A DNA stretch of 64,000 nt from JASLDZ01 sp965199975 (GCA_965199975.1 OZ241340.1:372001-436000); one strand, 5' to 3'. Positions 17,682-26,655 are shown, counted from the first letter of the stretch. The notes: generated from the letters alone by a model not told the origin. A program made the numbers and translations.

Positions 17682-18064
17682 CCGTATTCCTTCCAAGCGG
17701 GTCGCCGGTGCGGATCGGACCGCATGTTTGTATAAGCGTGCGACAGCGCACCGGGCGCGTCAATGGCGGTTTCGGACCAGTGAGACGGAACGTTCGAGAC
17801 CGAAGCAGACGATCTCCCGCAGGTACGGTCCCGCGGGCCGAGATCAGGGCGAGCTGCGCCGACCTCGTTTCCTGTCGGGCGCCTGGGAGCTTCGAGGCAA
17901 GCTTGTCATGAACCATCGCTGACCCGGATGCCAACTATCGATCAATTGGGTTTTGGCGTTGCCATGGCGGCGCTCATGTTCGGCGTAAAAGAAGCTTGGG
18001 GGAAAGAAGCGGTGCGGTTGCCAAACGTGAGGGCGTTTCGCTGTATCCGGTCCGCTGGCAGGAC
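17682..18064. other. Divergent intergenic region, no gene seen
   Basis: About 380 bp between the divergent secreted-protein and amidohydrolase genes. I see no ORF with a signal or recognised domain. The promoter for each gene must lie here, but I cannot place it. Confidence 0.4.
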
Positions 18065-19156
18065 GTGAGCAACCCCGACGCAACCCTCATCGAGGTCAGA
18101 TCCCGGTCGTCCGCCTTGACGCGGCGCGCCGCGTTGGCCCTCGTGGGCGCATCCGCCTGCTCCGCAACGGCAGCGGCGGCCGCGGTCCCGCCACGCGGCC
18201 CGCGCCGGATCGACGTGCACCACCACTTCCAGATCCCGGGCCTGCGCAGTTTCGACCCCTGGTTGCTCTCGCGCGACCTGGACGACATGGACCGCAGCGG
18301 CACCGCCGTGGCCATGCTCTCCAACTTCATCCCCGACGAGAGCGTGCCGCAGGAACAGCAGCGGGCGAACACGCGGCGCAACAACGACTACGGCGCGCGC
18401 CTTTGCGCCGACCACCCGACCCGCTTCGGCCAGCTCGCCACCCTGCCGCTACGCCACTTCGATAACGACGGCGCCCTGCGCGAGATGGCCTACGCGCTCG
18501 ACACCCTGAAGGCCGACGGCTTTCGCATCCGCACCTCGTACGGCGACGGCTGGCTCGGCGATCCGCGCTGGACGCCGGTCTACGAGGAACTCGACCGTCG
18601 GCGCGCCGTGGTGCTGGTCCACCCCGACCTGAACGCCTGCTGCACCGACCTGACGGTGGCGCGCAGCGTGCCGAACGAGGCGCCCATGCTCGAGTACGCC
18701 ACCGACACCGGCCGGGCGGTCGCCTCCTGGACCTTCGGCGGCGGCGCGAGCCGCTATCCGAAAATCCGCTGGATCTTCTCGCACGCGGGCGGGACCATGC
18801 CGGTTCTGATCGAGCGCTTCTTCCAGAACGGCGCGTCCGCCCAGATCTTGCCGGGGATCGTCACAAAGGGACAGGACGGGGCGCGGCGCGGCGGGGCTCC
18901 GTCGCTCACGGGCGAGGAGGTGCTGCGGCGGCTGCGCAGCTACCACTACGACACCGCCCAGGCCTCCAACCCCGTGGCCATGCGGGCGCTCAAGGCCGTG
19001 GTGGGGACCTCCCAGATACTGTTCGGGACCGACGTCTGGTACCGCACCACGCTCGAGACCGCGCGCGGCCTGGACACCTGCGGCGTCTTCACGCCGGCCG
19101 AATTGGCGGCCGTCGACCGCGGCAACGCCCTGCGGCTGTTCCCGCGCCTGGCCTGA
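18065..19156 (+). CDS. Tat-exported amidohydrolase (second copy)
   Basis: About 363 residues from a GTG at 18065; a TTG at 17996 is also in frame, and neither has a strong ribosome-binding site. A twin-arginine signal (TRRAALALVGASACSATAAAAA) precedes an amidohydrolase_2 barrel: DVHHHFQIPG (HxH metal ligands), VVLVHPDLNACC, FSHAGGTMPVLIERFF, YDTAQASN and FGTDVWY. It is clearly homologous to the 511-1563 protein (shared ATDTGRAVASW / GTDTTRAMANY and HAGGTMP blocks) and so likely acts in the periplasm on a related acid. It is followed immediately by an IS6 remnant, which marks the end of this locus. Confidence 0.87.
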   Translation: MSNPDATLIEVRSRSSALTRRAALALVGASACSATAAAAAVPPRGPRRIDVHHHFQIPGLRSFDPWLLSRDLDDMDRSGTAVAMLSNFIPDESVPQEQQRANTRRNNDYGARLCADHPTRFGQLATLPLRHFDNDGALREMAYALDTLKADGFRIRTSYGDGWLGDPRWTPVYEELDRRRAVVLVHPDLNACCTDLTVARSVPNEAPMLEYATDTGRAVASWTFGGGASRYPKIRWIFSHAGGTMPVLIERFFQNGASAQILPGIVTKGQDGARRGGAPSLTGEEVLRRLRSYHYDTAQASNPVAMRALKAVVGTSQILFGTDVWYRTTLETARGLDTCGVFTPAELAAVDRGNALRLFPRLA

Positions 19157-19189
19157 TCGCCGCGCCGACCCACCCGGACCCCACATGAA

Positions 19190-19971
19190 GGCTCTGTCAG
19201 TCCAAATGCACCGGGCGGTAATCGGCGGGCTGTAGCCCGGTCGGCATGCCGCGCCGCTGCAAGCCCGACGACCCGTTCGGCTGGTTCGACAGCTCGCCGG
19301 AGGTGATCCGGCTGGTGGTGCTCATGTACGTGCGCTACCCGCTGTCATTGAGGAACGTCGAGGACCTGCTGCACGAGCGCGGCACCGACATCTGCCACGA
19401 GACCGTGCGACTCTGTGGACGCGCTTCGGGCCCATGTTCGCCGCCGGAATCCGCAGGAAGCGGGTCGACCGCATGCGCCAGCATACCTACCTCTGGCGGG
19501 CCGTCGACCACGAGGGCGAGGTGCTGGAGTCCTTCGTCAGCAAGGAGCGGGACGAGGCTGCGGCGCTCAAGTTCATCAAGAAGGCGCTTAAGCGCCACGG
19601 CTCGCCAAAGGCCATAACCACTGATGGGCTGCGCTCCTACGGTGCGGCCATGCGCGAGCTGGGGAACGGCGAGAAGCGCGAGGTGGGCCGCTGGGCCAAT
19701 AATCGGGCTGAGAACAGCCACCAGCCGTTTAGACGACGAGAACGAGCCATGCTTCGGTTCAGGAGGATGAAGACACTCCAGGCCTTCGCCTCGGTCCACG
19801 CCTCCCTCCACAATCACTTCAACCAGGATCGCCACCTCACCAGCCGAGAGACCTTCAAGGCCAACCGCTCAGCCGCACTAGCTGAGTGGCGGACCCTCGC
19901 GGCCTAAGCTCCGGCTGGGCTGGGGAAGCTGCGCCCTGTCGGAGACAAGTTGCCGTTGGACTGACAGCACC
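19190..19971 (+). mobile_element. IS6-family insertion sequence, decayed (copy 1)
   Basis: A 782-bp element bounded by related inverted ends: GGCTCTGTCAGTCCAA at the left and TTGGACTGACAGCACC at the right (14 of 16 positions pair). It carries one transposase frame broken by a frameshift and an internal deletion. The 8-bp flanks differ, so there is no target duplication. It lies in the same orientation as copy 2 at 27958-28782. Confidence 0.85.
19246..19907 (+). pseudogene. IS6-family transposase pseudogene (copy 1)
   Basis: The N-terminal part (MPRRCKPDDPFGWFDSSPEVI...LLHERGTDI) is intact. Near 19413 a one-base loss in the codons for 'FWW' shifts the frame. Reading resumes in a second frame as RFGPMFAAGIRRKRVDRMR. 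There, relative to copy 2, about 17 codons containing the first catalytic Asp block (WHFDEVYVRINGV) are missing. The remaining D...E half (ITTDGLRSYGAAMRELG and NNRAENSHQPFRRRERAM) is intact to the end. Loss of the first DDE aspartate makes this copy inactive even if the frameshift were bypassed. The intact family length is about 235-240 residues. Confidence 0.85.
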
Positions 19972-19996
19972 CTCGCGCGCCATCGCGTCTGAGAAC

Positions 19997-20305
19997 ATGT
20001 GGCGCGCTCAGCGCGACGGCGTTCGCGCCAGCTTCATTGATGAGAGCGGAGAGACGAGCACGTTCGACGAGTATCTGGAGCGCATCCTAGCCGATGTCGC
20101 CGAGGACGCGGAGGCTCTCGGCTGCAGCACCGAAACCGCGCGCGCACGCGTGATCGTGTCGGAAGGCGCCAGCGCGGACCGGCAGCGCTCCATTTTCGCC
20201 AATGCGCTGGCGAGCGGACGAACGCCTCGCGAAGCTCTCACAATGGTGGTCAATTGGATGGCCGCTGCGTCAGCGCCCGAACGATCTTCTCGGCCGTCTG
20301 AATGA
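19997..20305 (+). CDS. Small hypothetical protein
   Basis: A 102-residue acidic, helical protein starting MWRAQRDGVRASFIDESGE, with segments EYLERILADVAEDAEALG and RQRSIFANALASGRTPREALTMVVNWMA. It has no signal or membrane segment and I do not recognise the family. It begins 26 bp after the IS6 right end, so its original promoter may have been replaced. Coding-like composition supports it, but the ribosome-binding site is not obvious. Confidence 0.45.
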   Translation: MWRAQRDGVRASFIDESGETSTFDEYLERILADVAEDAEALGCSTETARARVIVSEGASADRQRSIFANALASGRTPREALTMVVNWMAAASAPERSSRPSE

Positions 20306-20357
20306 TCAGAACACACTCGCTCACTTGTCTCACCGCTCCTTCCCCGAGCGCCTCTCA

Positions 20358-20801
20358 TCAAGCCCGGGCCAGCCAGACGCCGGCCAGCGCGGCGACGTCG
20401 ACGATGATCAGGAAGCCGTTCAAAACGAGAAGGAGCGGTCGCGGCAGGCGGTGCACGTCGGGCGCCTTTGGAGGCGCGATGCGAGCGGCCTCACGCCAGA
20501 CCGCTGCGGCGAAGCAGAACGCGCTGAAGATGATCAGCATCGAGGCCGTAAGCGCTCCGAACCATGCCGGTAGCAAACTGACCAGCAGCGCCTTGGCCCC
20601 GACTCCACTGGCCAGCGCGCCCAGGCCTGTTCGCACCCAGGCGGCATACGTCCGCTCCGCGGCTAACATCGTACGGTCCGCGGCAAGCTCGGTGCGCCTG
20701 TCTGCGCTGTCGACGACAACGGTGGCCGAGCGCGCTAGCGCTTCGGCGCTATCGCGTGTCTCCGCCGCCTGTTGGCTAACGGTCTCGCCCCGGTCCGCCA
20801 T
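20358..20801 (-). CDS. DUF202 / YidH-like small membrane protein
   Basis: A 147-residue protein. A helical N-terminus of about 45 residues (Ala/Ser/Thr/Asp-rich) is followed by the DUF202 pattern LAADRTMLAAERTYAAWVRTGLGALASGVG and three hydrophobic segments (around residues 60-78, 80-100 and 125-147). DUF202 proteins are inner-membrane proteins of unknown role, often linked to envelope or stress genes. I start at the ATG at 20801; a TTG three bases upstream is equivalent. It lies within the IS6-bounded segment and is not obviously in an operon. Confidence 0.8.
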   Translation of the reverse strand: MADRGETVSQQAAETRDSAEALARSATVVVDSADRRTELAADRTMLAAERTYAAWVRTGLGALASGVGAKALLVSLLPAWFGALTASMLIIFSAFCFAAAVWREAARIAPPKAPDVHRLPRPLLLVLNGFLIIVDVAALAGVWLARA

Positions 20802-20973
20802 CAAGCCGTCTTCGTCCGCTCGAGTCAGCTCAGAGTGGGCCGGCTAGGCGCCCCGGGCAATAGCGCCGATTACAGGCACGATCAGCATTCCAGCGCCGCC
20901 GGCTAGGACCTCATCGTCCGATCTTCGACGCTAAGAGGAAGCGCGTGGGCAACCGTCTCCGGTGCGCTGCCAG

Positions 20974-21014
20974 GGTCGCCCCTCCGGAGCCAAGCCAGGA
21001 GCCGCTTATGGCGC
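20974..21014 (+). repeat. Dispersed ~42-bp intergenic repeat, copy 1
   Basis: It starts GGTCGCCCC, has CCGGAGC after two bases, and ends GCTTATGGCGC. It matches the other copies listed in blocks GTCGC / TCYGGAGC / YGCTKATGGCGC. Confidence 0.55.
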
Positions 21015-21036
21015 ATATGCGCTGCGCGCGAAGGAC

Positions 21037-21795
21037 TCAGAAAAGCGTCGCTTGGCTCGACCTGCTCGCAGGCGCTGCGTCAGGGGTGTTGTCCCTGCGA
21101 CGCAGTTCGCTCAGCGCGCTGAACCGGATGTCGACGTCGCGCTCGCCCGCGTAGCCGCGCAAGGCTTCATCGGTCAGATCGACCCATGCGCGCCCCCGCA
21201 TCGGCCCCGCCGGTACGCGGGGCAGCAGCCCTGGCTCGCGGCTCCAGGCGAGAAGCTGCTCCAGGGGCGCTTCGTTGAGCATGTCGCGAAGATGATGCGC
21301 GGTGACGTAGGCGTCCGGTCCTGCGCGGTGCGCGGGCAGCCCCGCCTCGTGATCCAGGCCGTCGGGCATGCGCAGGTAGCGCAGCATCTGGTTGGAGAAG
21401 CGCGGAAGGTGCGGCCAGAGGCGGAGCGCGCACTTCCATGTGCAGATCCACTCTGCGCCGCCCGCCAGGCTCGGGCGGCAGTAGCGCTGCTCGAATGTCG
21501 CGCGGTGCGCCGCCAACGCCGCGACACCGCCCTGCGGTCGCAGCACCGGAGGCGCGACGGCCTTCCAGAACGGCGCGTTCGCAACCTGGGCGTCAAGGAT
21601 GTGGTGCACCGCAACGGTATCCGGCGACATGGGACGGCCGGGGTTCACGAGGCGCGAGCCGCGCTCGGCATCGAGCCGCCAGACACCGTCGGCTTCACGG
21701 CGCACATCCTGCCAGCCGATCTCGCAGACGTCATTGGGGCCGCCGCCACCGGTCTCAAGATCGATCACGCGGACTCGAGGGGGCGCAGCCGCCAT
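21037..21795 (-). CDS. DEDDh-family 3'-5' exonuclease (DnaQ/epsilon-like)
   Basis: A 252-residue protein. Exo I is VIDLETGGGGPNDVCEIGW (Asp and Glu metal ligands). Exo II lies in the AALAAHRATFEQRY region with the following CTWKCALRLWPHLPRFSNQ block, and Exo III is HRAGPDAYVTAHHL (HxxxxD). Together these give the DEDDh RNase T/DNA polymerase III epsilon superfamily. The C-terminal 90 residues (PRVPAGPMRGRAWVDLTDEALRGYAG) form an accessory region also seen in solitary exonucleases. The ATG at 21795 begins just before the domain. It diverges from the photoproduct-lyase-like pseudogene 61 bp away, so a DNA-repair pairing is plausible. Confidence 0.85.
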   Translation of the reverse strand: MAAAPPRVRVIDLETGGGGPNDVCEIGWQDVRREADGVWRLDAERGSRLVNPGRPMSPDTVAVHHILDAQVANAPFWKAVAPPVLRPQGGVAALAAHRATFEQRYCRPSLAGGAEWICTWKCALRLWPHLPRFSNQMLRYLRMPDGLDHEAGLPAHRAGPDAYVTAHHLRDMLNEAPLEQLLAWSREPGLLPRVPAGPMRGRAWVDLTDEALRGYAGERDVDIRFSALSELRRRDNTPDAAPASRSSQATLF

Positions 21796-21856
21796 GCTTC
21801 GCACATAGGAGCTGCGTTCGCGCCCGCGTAGAGCGTTCGCGACGTCGCCCTGCGGC

Positions 21857-22871
21857 GTGGTCACGCGTTTCTTGCGGGTGACCAACCTATCTTTGACGCG
21901 CGAGACCCCTTCACCCCCGGCGTCGGCGCGCCTCTGGCGGCCCGCCCGCGTGCTGGTGACGCGCGCGGCTCGGGGATGGGAGCACGGGCGCGCTATCGCT
22001 GAGCGGGCCGCGGCGCTGGGCTGTGAGGTGGTGGAGCTCGCCGGTGACCGCCTGCCGCCGGTGCGGGCGGACACCGATCGCGAGGCGTACCGACTGGCCA
22101 AGTCGACGCTGGCGGTGGTGGTGGCCCCGCCCGCCAAGCGGCGGCTGCAGCCGATCCCGCCCTCGGCCGACTGGCGCTTCGACCTGGCCGAAGGATGCCA
22201 CGCCCACTGCCAATACTGTTACCTGGCGGGCTCGCTGTCCGGGGCGCCGATCACGCGCGTGTACGCCAACGTGGAGGAAATCCTCGGCGGGCTGGGCGCC
22301 TACCTTGGTCAGGGCGCGGTCACCTCCGCCTCCACCGTTCGCGCCGACGAGGGCACCACCTTCGAGGCGTCCTGCTACGCCGACCCGCTGGGGGTGGAGC
22401 ACCTCACGGGCTCACTGTCGGAGACGGTGCGGTTCTTCGGCGCGTGGGATGCGCCCATTCAGTTGCGTTTCACCACGAAGTTCGCCGAGGTCGAGCCGCT
22501 CATAGGACTGGACCACGGCGGCCGCGTTCGGGTGCGCATGTCGGTCAACGCCGCGCCCCTGATCCGCTTCGAAGGTGGCACCAGCCCGCTCACCGCGCGC
22601 CTGCACGCCCTCGGCCGCCTGGCGCGTGCCGGCTACAAGGTGGGCCTGACAGTGGCGCCCATCCAGCCCGTGGCGGGCTGGCGCGAAGCCTACGCCGCCT
22701 TGTTCGAGTTGGCCGCCGCGGAATTTGCAGACGTGGCGGGTCTCGACGGACCAGCGTTCGCGCAAGCTGACCAAGTTCGGCTCCGTCAAGCACGTCTATC
22801 CGGCGCCGGTCATGCGCGAGCTGCGTGCCGAGATCACCGCTGCGCTATCACAGCACCTTCGGCAACGATGA
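21857..22871 (+). pseudogene. Spore photoproduct lyase-like radical SAM gene, internally deleted
   Basis: The first 290 or so codons encode an SPL-family radical SAM protein: RVLVTRAARG, the DLAEGCHAHCQYCYLAG cluster motif (Cys114, Cys118, Cys121, a CxxxCxxC), and SCYADPLGVEHLTGSL with the second conserved Cys. Near 22735, after ELAAAEFADV, the protein jumps to an unrelated tail. The true C-terminus is still present in another frame (RKLTKFGSVKHVYPAPVM to a TGA ending at 22871). An internal deletion of roughly 40-50 codons plus a frameshift therefore destroyed the gene. SPL homologues in non-spore-forming alphaproteobacteria presumably repair UV thymine damage. The start (GTG at 21857) is uncertain. 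Confidence 0.8.
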
Positions 22872-23166
22872 TGACGCGGCGACCTTGGCTCTTCCATGCG
22901 ACTGCGCGGACACTACGCCGAGAGCGAAGCCGGCGGTGCATTCCTGGTCCTTTGTCACCACCCCTCCAGAAGCGGCAATCGCCAGCACAGACGCGCGACC
23001 AACCTCCGTGGCCACAGCCACGGGCGGCTCAAGCCTCAGCGGCGGCAGTTCGACGTCGGTGTGGACGCGCGCGACTTTCGTCCCCTGCATCTGGAGGACA
23101 TCCTCGAGAGCCTGCGCTCGAGAGGAAACGAATTGAGTTGGAGGCTCGACCCCGGTCCAAACGCAC
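22872..23166. other. Intergenic, no gene recognised
   Basis: This lies between the broken lyase gene and the catalase terminator. Reading frames exist on both strands, but none shows a start signal, domain or consistent codon bias. It may be decayed coding sequence. Confidence 0.35.
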
Positions 23167-23207
23167 GGTCGCTTTTCTGGAGCTGCGCGCGAGTCTGCTG
23201 ATGGCGC
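23167..23207 (+). repeat. Dispersed ~42-bp intergenic repeat, copy 2
   Basis: It begins GGTCGCTTTTCTGGAGC and ends GTCTGCTGATGGCGC. It is one of the two best-preserved copies. Confidence 0.6.
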
Positions 23208-23219
23208 CAGCCAGACCTT

Positions 23220-23254
23220 GCTTAGAGCGTAGCTGCGCAAGCTACGCTCTAAGC
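23220..23254 (-). terminator. Perfect 15-bp hairpin after the catalase gene
   Basis: GCTTAGAGCGTAGCT and its exact reverse complement are separated by a five-base loop, eight bases beyond the katE stop. No T-tract follows, but the stem is long and perfect. A terminator or mRNA-stabilising hairpin is likely. Confidence 0.65.
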
Positions 23255-23261
23255 AGGGTGA

Positions 23262-25340
23262 TTATGCCAAGGTGCGCACCTTCGGCTCCCGGTCCCAGTA
23301 GCGGCGCTTGGCGGCCTCCGTGAAGCCGGCCAGATCGGTGACACCCTCGTCCGGCTCCACGCCGGCCCTGTCGAGCAGGGGCTTGGCGGCGGGGTTGTGG
23401 CCGATGGCCTTGAGGTGGCCGAAGGCGTCCATCACCCACTGTACCGCCGCGCCTTCCTTCACCAGCTTGGCGCAGGCCGCCTCGCTCAGGAGCACGGCGC
23501 AGGCGTCGACGGTGACGGAGGGCTGGCCGAACAGCTGGGCGTCGGCTGACACAGTGGAGCCGTCCGACAGCGGCACCTTACCCACCTTGGGCGCGATGGT
23601 CATCGCGCGGCCACCGGCCGCCTTGATCGCCTCCTTCAGCCTGGTGAGTTCGCCCGCGTCGGTCCCGTCGGCGAAGAGGATGCCCACGGTGCGGCCCTCC
23701 AGCGTCGCCTTCTCCAGCGGCCCGCGCACGATGCGCAGAGCCGGCGACGGCTCCATGTCGATCACCGGCGCTGAGGTCTTGGCGGCCTCGGGCAGGTCCA
23801 TCGCCAACCCGTCGGCGACCCGCTGGGCGAGCCCCTCGTCAACGTTGCGCAGGTTGGCCAACATCTGGATGCGGATCGGCTCGATGGTGACCTTGCTGAG
23901 CTCAAACACGTAGGCCGAGGCGATGTGGGCCTGCTCGGCCTCGTCCATGGAGCGCCAGAACAGGCGCGCCTGGCTGTAGTGATCGGCGAAGCTCTCCGGC
24001 CGGATGCGCAGCTTCTGGCCTTCCACATCCTGCGGAAAGCTCTTGAAGCCGTTCGCCGGGTCGGCGCGAGGGCCGCCTTCCTCGCCGGCGCGGGCGAGGC
24101 TGTTGGGCTCGTAGTTCGCCCGACCCTTGGGCGTCTGCATCTGCATCTGGCCGTCGCGCTGGTCGTTGAGGAAGGGACAACCCTCCCGCCCCTTGGCCAG
24201 GTTGATCGGGATCTCGTGCCAATTCGGCGTGCCCAGCCGCGACAGCTGGGTGTCCTGGTAGGAAAACAGCCGCCCCTGCAGCAGCGGATCGTTGGAGTGG
24301 TCCACGCCCGGAACGAGGTGGCTCGGGCTGAAGGCCACCTGCTCGGTCTCGGCGAAGTAGTTGTCGGGATAGCGGTCCAAGACCATCTTGCCTACGATGC
24401 GGACAGGCAGAACCTCCTCAGGGATGATCTTGGTGGCGTCGAGCACGTCGTAGGGCTGGCTGTCGGCGAAGGCCTGGTCGAACAGCTGCAGGCCGAGCTC
24501 CCACTCGGGATAGTCGCCGCGGCCGATGCGCTCGAACATATCGCGCCGCTGGAAGTCGGGGTCGGCGCCGGCGATCTTCACCGTCTCGTCCCAGATTGTG
24601 GAGGCCAGCCCCGCCTTGGGCTTCCAGTGGAATTTTACGAAGGTGGACTTACCCTCCTTGTTCACCAGCCGGAACGTGTGGATGCCGAAGCCCTCCATGT
24701 TGGCGAAGGTGCGCGGCAGGGTGCGATCCGACATGATCCACATGGCCATGTGGGTCGCCTCGGGCATCAACGAGATGAAGTCCCAGAAGGTGTCATGGGC
24801 TGTGGCCGCCTGCGGGAAGCCGCGGTCGGCCTCCATCTTGGCGGCATGGATCAGGTCGGGAAACTTGATCGCATCTTGGATGAAGAAAATTGGGATGTTG
24901 TTGCCTACCAAATCCCAGTTGCCCTCGCGGGTGTAGAACTTCACCGCGAAACCGCGCACGTCGCGCGGCGTATCCACCGAGCCCGCACCGCCGGCGACGG
25001 TGGAGAAGCGCGCAAACACCTCTGTGCGCTGACCCTTCTTCTGGAACAGGTCCGCGCAGGTGATATTGGAGAGGCTCTCGGTGCACTCGAAATAGCCGTG
25101 CGCGCCGGTGCCGCGGGCGTGCACCACGCGCTCGGGAATGCGCTCGTGGTCGAAGTGGTTGATCTTCTCCCGGTAGACCTCGTCCTCCAGGAGCACGGGA
25201 CCGCGGGGGCCGGCCTTCAGTTGGTTCTGGTTGTCGCTGATCGGCATGCCGTGGTTTGTGGTGAGCACGGGATGATCGGCGTCGGTGATCTGCTGCGTCT
25301 CGCCGCCGGAGCCGGCGGGGCGGGTTAGGGTGTCGGTCAT
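23262..25340 (-). CDS. katE: Large-subunit (clade 2) catalase HPII
   Basis: A 692-residue cytoplasmic haem catalase. The active-site His is residue 74 (RVVHARGTGAHG), the distal NIPIFFIQDA block (containing the catalytic Asn region) follows, and the proximal haem Tyr is residue 361 (RLFSYQDTQLSRLG). After about residue 530 comes the C-terminal flavodoxin/DJ-1-like domain (RTVGILFADGTDAGEL), which defines the large-subunit clade. Length matches the family (about 690-750). It degrades hydrogen peroxide, typically in stationary phase or general stress. I did not find a convincing EcfG-type promoter upstream. It is the best functional anchor of the IS6-bounded segment. Confidence 0.96.
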   Translation of the reverse strand: MTDTLTRPAGSGGETQQITDADHPVLTTNHGMPISDNQNQLKAGPRGPVLLEDEVYREKINHFDHERIPERVVHARGTGAHGYFECTESLSNITCADLFQKKGQRTEVFARFSTVAGGAGSVDTPRDVRGFAVKFYTREGNWDLVGNNIPIFFIQDAIKFPDLIHAAKMEADRGFPQAATAHDTFWDFISLMPEATHMAMWIMSDRTLPRTFANMEGFGIHTFRLVNKEGKSTFVKFHWKPKAGLASTIWDETVKIAGADPDFQRRDMFERIGRGDYPEWELGLQLFDQAFADSQPYDVLDATKIIPEEVLPVRIVGKMVLDRYPDNYFAETEQVAFSPSHLVPGVDHSNDPLLQGRLFSYQDTQLSRLGTPNWHEIPINLAKGREGCPFLNDQRDGQMQMQTPKGRANYEPNSLARAGEEGGPRADPANGFKSFPQDVEGQKLRIRPESFADHYSQARLFWRSMDEAEQAHIASAYVFELSKVTIEPIRIQMLANLRNVDEGLAQRVADGLAMDLPEAAKTSAPVIDMEPSPALRIVRGPLEKATLEGRTVGILFADGTDAGELTRLKEAIKAAGGRAMTIAPKVGKVPLSDGSTVSADAQLFGQPSVTVDACAVLLSEAACAKLVKEGAAVQWVMDAFGHLKAIGHNPAAKPLLDRAGVEPDEGVTDLAGFTEAAKRRYWDREPKVRTLA

Positions 25341-25557
25341 GCGATCCTCGGGGTTCGCCTGACTGGTAGGCCAGTGCAGCGAACCGACGCCAGCGGAGCC
25401 GTGAAAATCGGCTTAGGGAAGCGACGGCGCCCCGGCGGAAACCCTGATACGGCAAGGTCCGGAAGCCGGATGCTTCTCAAGTTCCGCTCCTGGCGCTTCC
25501 CAGCCGGAACGGCCTTTACGGCTTGCGTGGCGAGTAACCTAGGATGGCGTCTGGGCC

Positions 25558-25908
25558 ATGGGCGCGATAACGCCTTATATGGCGCACAAAAATCGAAGGC
25601 TCGAGGTCGAAATCGAGGTTGATGGACAGGCCTACGTCTGGCGAGTTCAGCGGCAGCCAACGTGGTCCAGCGACACCGCAGGATGGAGCGGAATGGCGCT
25701 CGCCGTACGTCATCAAGATGGGCAGCGAGAAGCGGTGCTAGAGTTTCCGCCAGCACCGCCTCCGAGACGAGGGACGCCCCTGATACAGCCGGCGCAAATT
25801 CCTCCGCATGTTGTAGCGAAGGCGATCACGTCCGCCATCGTAGCGGGGTGGGACCCACTGTCTCGGGGCAAAACGGTCGCCATCCTCGTGGACGCCACTG
25901 GCGGCTGA
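25558..25908 (+). CDS. Hypothetical protein
   Basis: A 116-residue soluble protein beginning MGAITPYMAHKNRRLEVEIEVDGQAYVWRVQRQP. The central part is compatible with a small beta-sheet (GMALAVRHQDGQREAVLEFP) and the C-terminus is helical (HVVAKAITSAIVAGWDPLSRGKTVAILVD). An AGGATGG about eight bases upstream supports the start. No known domain is recognised. It lies divergent from katE, 217 bp away. Confidence 0.6.
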   Translation: MGAITPYMAHKNRRLEVEIEVDGQAYVWRVQRQPTWSSDTAGWSGMALAVRHQDGQREAVLEFPPAPPPRRGTPLIQPAQIPPHVVAKAITSAIVAGWDPLSRGKTVAILVDATGG

Positions 25909-25951
25909 CGCCGCCGAGCCGAGCGCCCTAGACTCTCTCCTCTACGCTCGA

Positions 25952-25994
25952 CCGTCGCGTTTCCGGAGCTAATTGCAACGGCTGCCTTTGGCGC
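25952..25994 (+). repeat. Dispersed ~42-bp intergenic repeat, copy 3
   Basis: It contains CGTCGCGTTTCCGGAGC and ends CTGCCTTTGGCGC. It sits between the hypothetical gene and the DUF3592 gene. Confidence 0.6.
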
Positions 25995-26121
25995 ATCGCG
26001 AACTACGCCGGTTGAATGCCCCGCGACAGCCGATTCCTGGCGAAGCCCCGTCATCGGCCTTGATCGTCAGCTGCAGCTCGCGTGCGCGCACGCAGGCGAT
26101 CAGGCGCCGGCGGCGCAGTGT

Positions 26122-26574
26122 TCAGACGTTGAAATCCGCCTTCAGGCCGAACCGCGGGCCGACCAGTGGCAAGAGCGTGAAGCCGAGGCCGATCCAGAGC
26201 GCCAGCAGTGCACCGCCCCAAATGCTCAGGAAGCCGCTCGGCCGGACAGAGCGCTGCGGGTCGCGGGGATCGTACAGCAGCTGGACGGGCGTTCCGACCC
26301 TGGCGCGACCGCCCGTGTGCTGCGGGGCGCGCCAGCGCACGCCCTCGCGGGTAGTGAACACAACGGCGGGATGAGCATCGGCCCAGCCGGGCGACGCATC
26401 GGGCCCGAGGTCGCGTGCGATCGAGCCTGCAGCTGGAACGGCGGCTCGCAGGAACGCCGCCGACCGCGCCGCCATCCCGGCGCTCGCCAGCAAGGCGACG
26501 ATCCCACTCAGGATCATCAGGCGCCCCGCCCACCGCTCGCGCGTCGTCAGCGTCGCCCGCGCCCGCTCCGCCAT
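26122..26574 (-). CDS. DUF3592-like membrane protein
   Basis: A 150-residue protein with an N-terminal TM helix (LMILSGIVALLASAGMAARSA) and a small extracytoplasmic beta domain (HPAVVFTTREGVRWRAPQHTG...VGTPVQLLYDPRDPQRSVRPSGFLSIWG). The latter is the recognisable DUF3592 pattern with its V-YDP-P signature. A C-terminal TM segment (GALLALWIGLGFTLLPLVG) completes it. AAGG precedes the ATG at good spacing. Function is unknown across the family. Confidence 0.75.
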   Translation of the reverse strand: MAERARATLTTRERWAGRLMILSGIVALLASAGMAARSAAFLRAAVPAAGSIARDLGPDASPGWADAHPAVVFTTREGVRWRAPQHTGGRARVGTPVQLLYDPRDPQRSVRPSGFLSIWGGALLALWIGLGFTLLPLVGPRFGLKADFNV

Positions 26575-26655
26575 CTCGCGACCTTTCCCAAACGGCTGCG
26601 GCTCCGCTAAACCTAAGCATGGTCATGTCGGCGGGAACACTCCTTGGATAGCCAG

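Noticed and set aside
19182..19979. 8-bp target-site duplication around IS6 copy 1
   Set aside because: The flanks CACATGAA and CTCGCGCG do not match each other, and neither pair matches across the two copies.
25341..25557. EcfG-type general-stress promoter for katE
   Set aside because: A GGAAC is present on the katE strand, but the expected CGTT at 16-17 bp spacing is not; the match is too weak.
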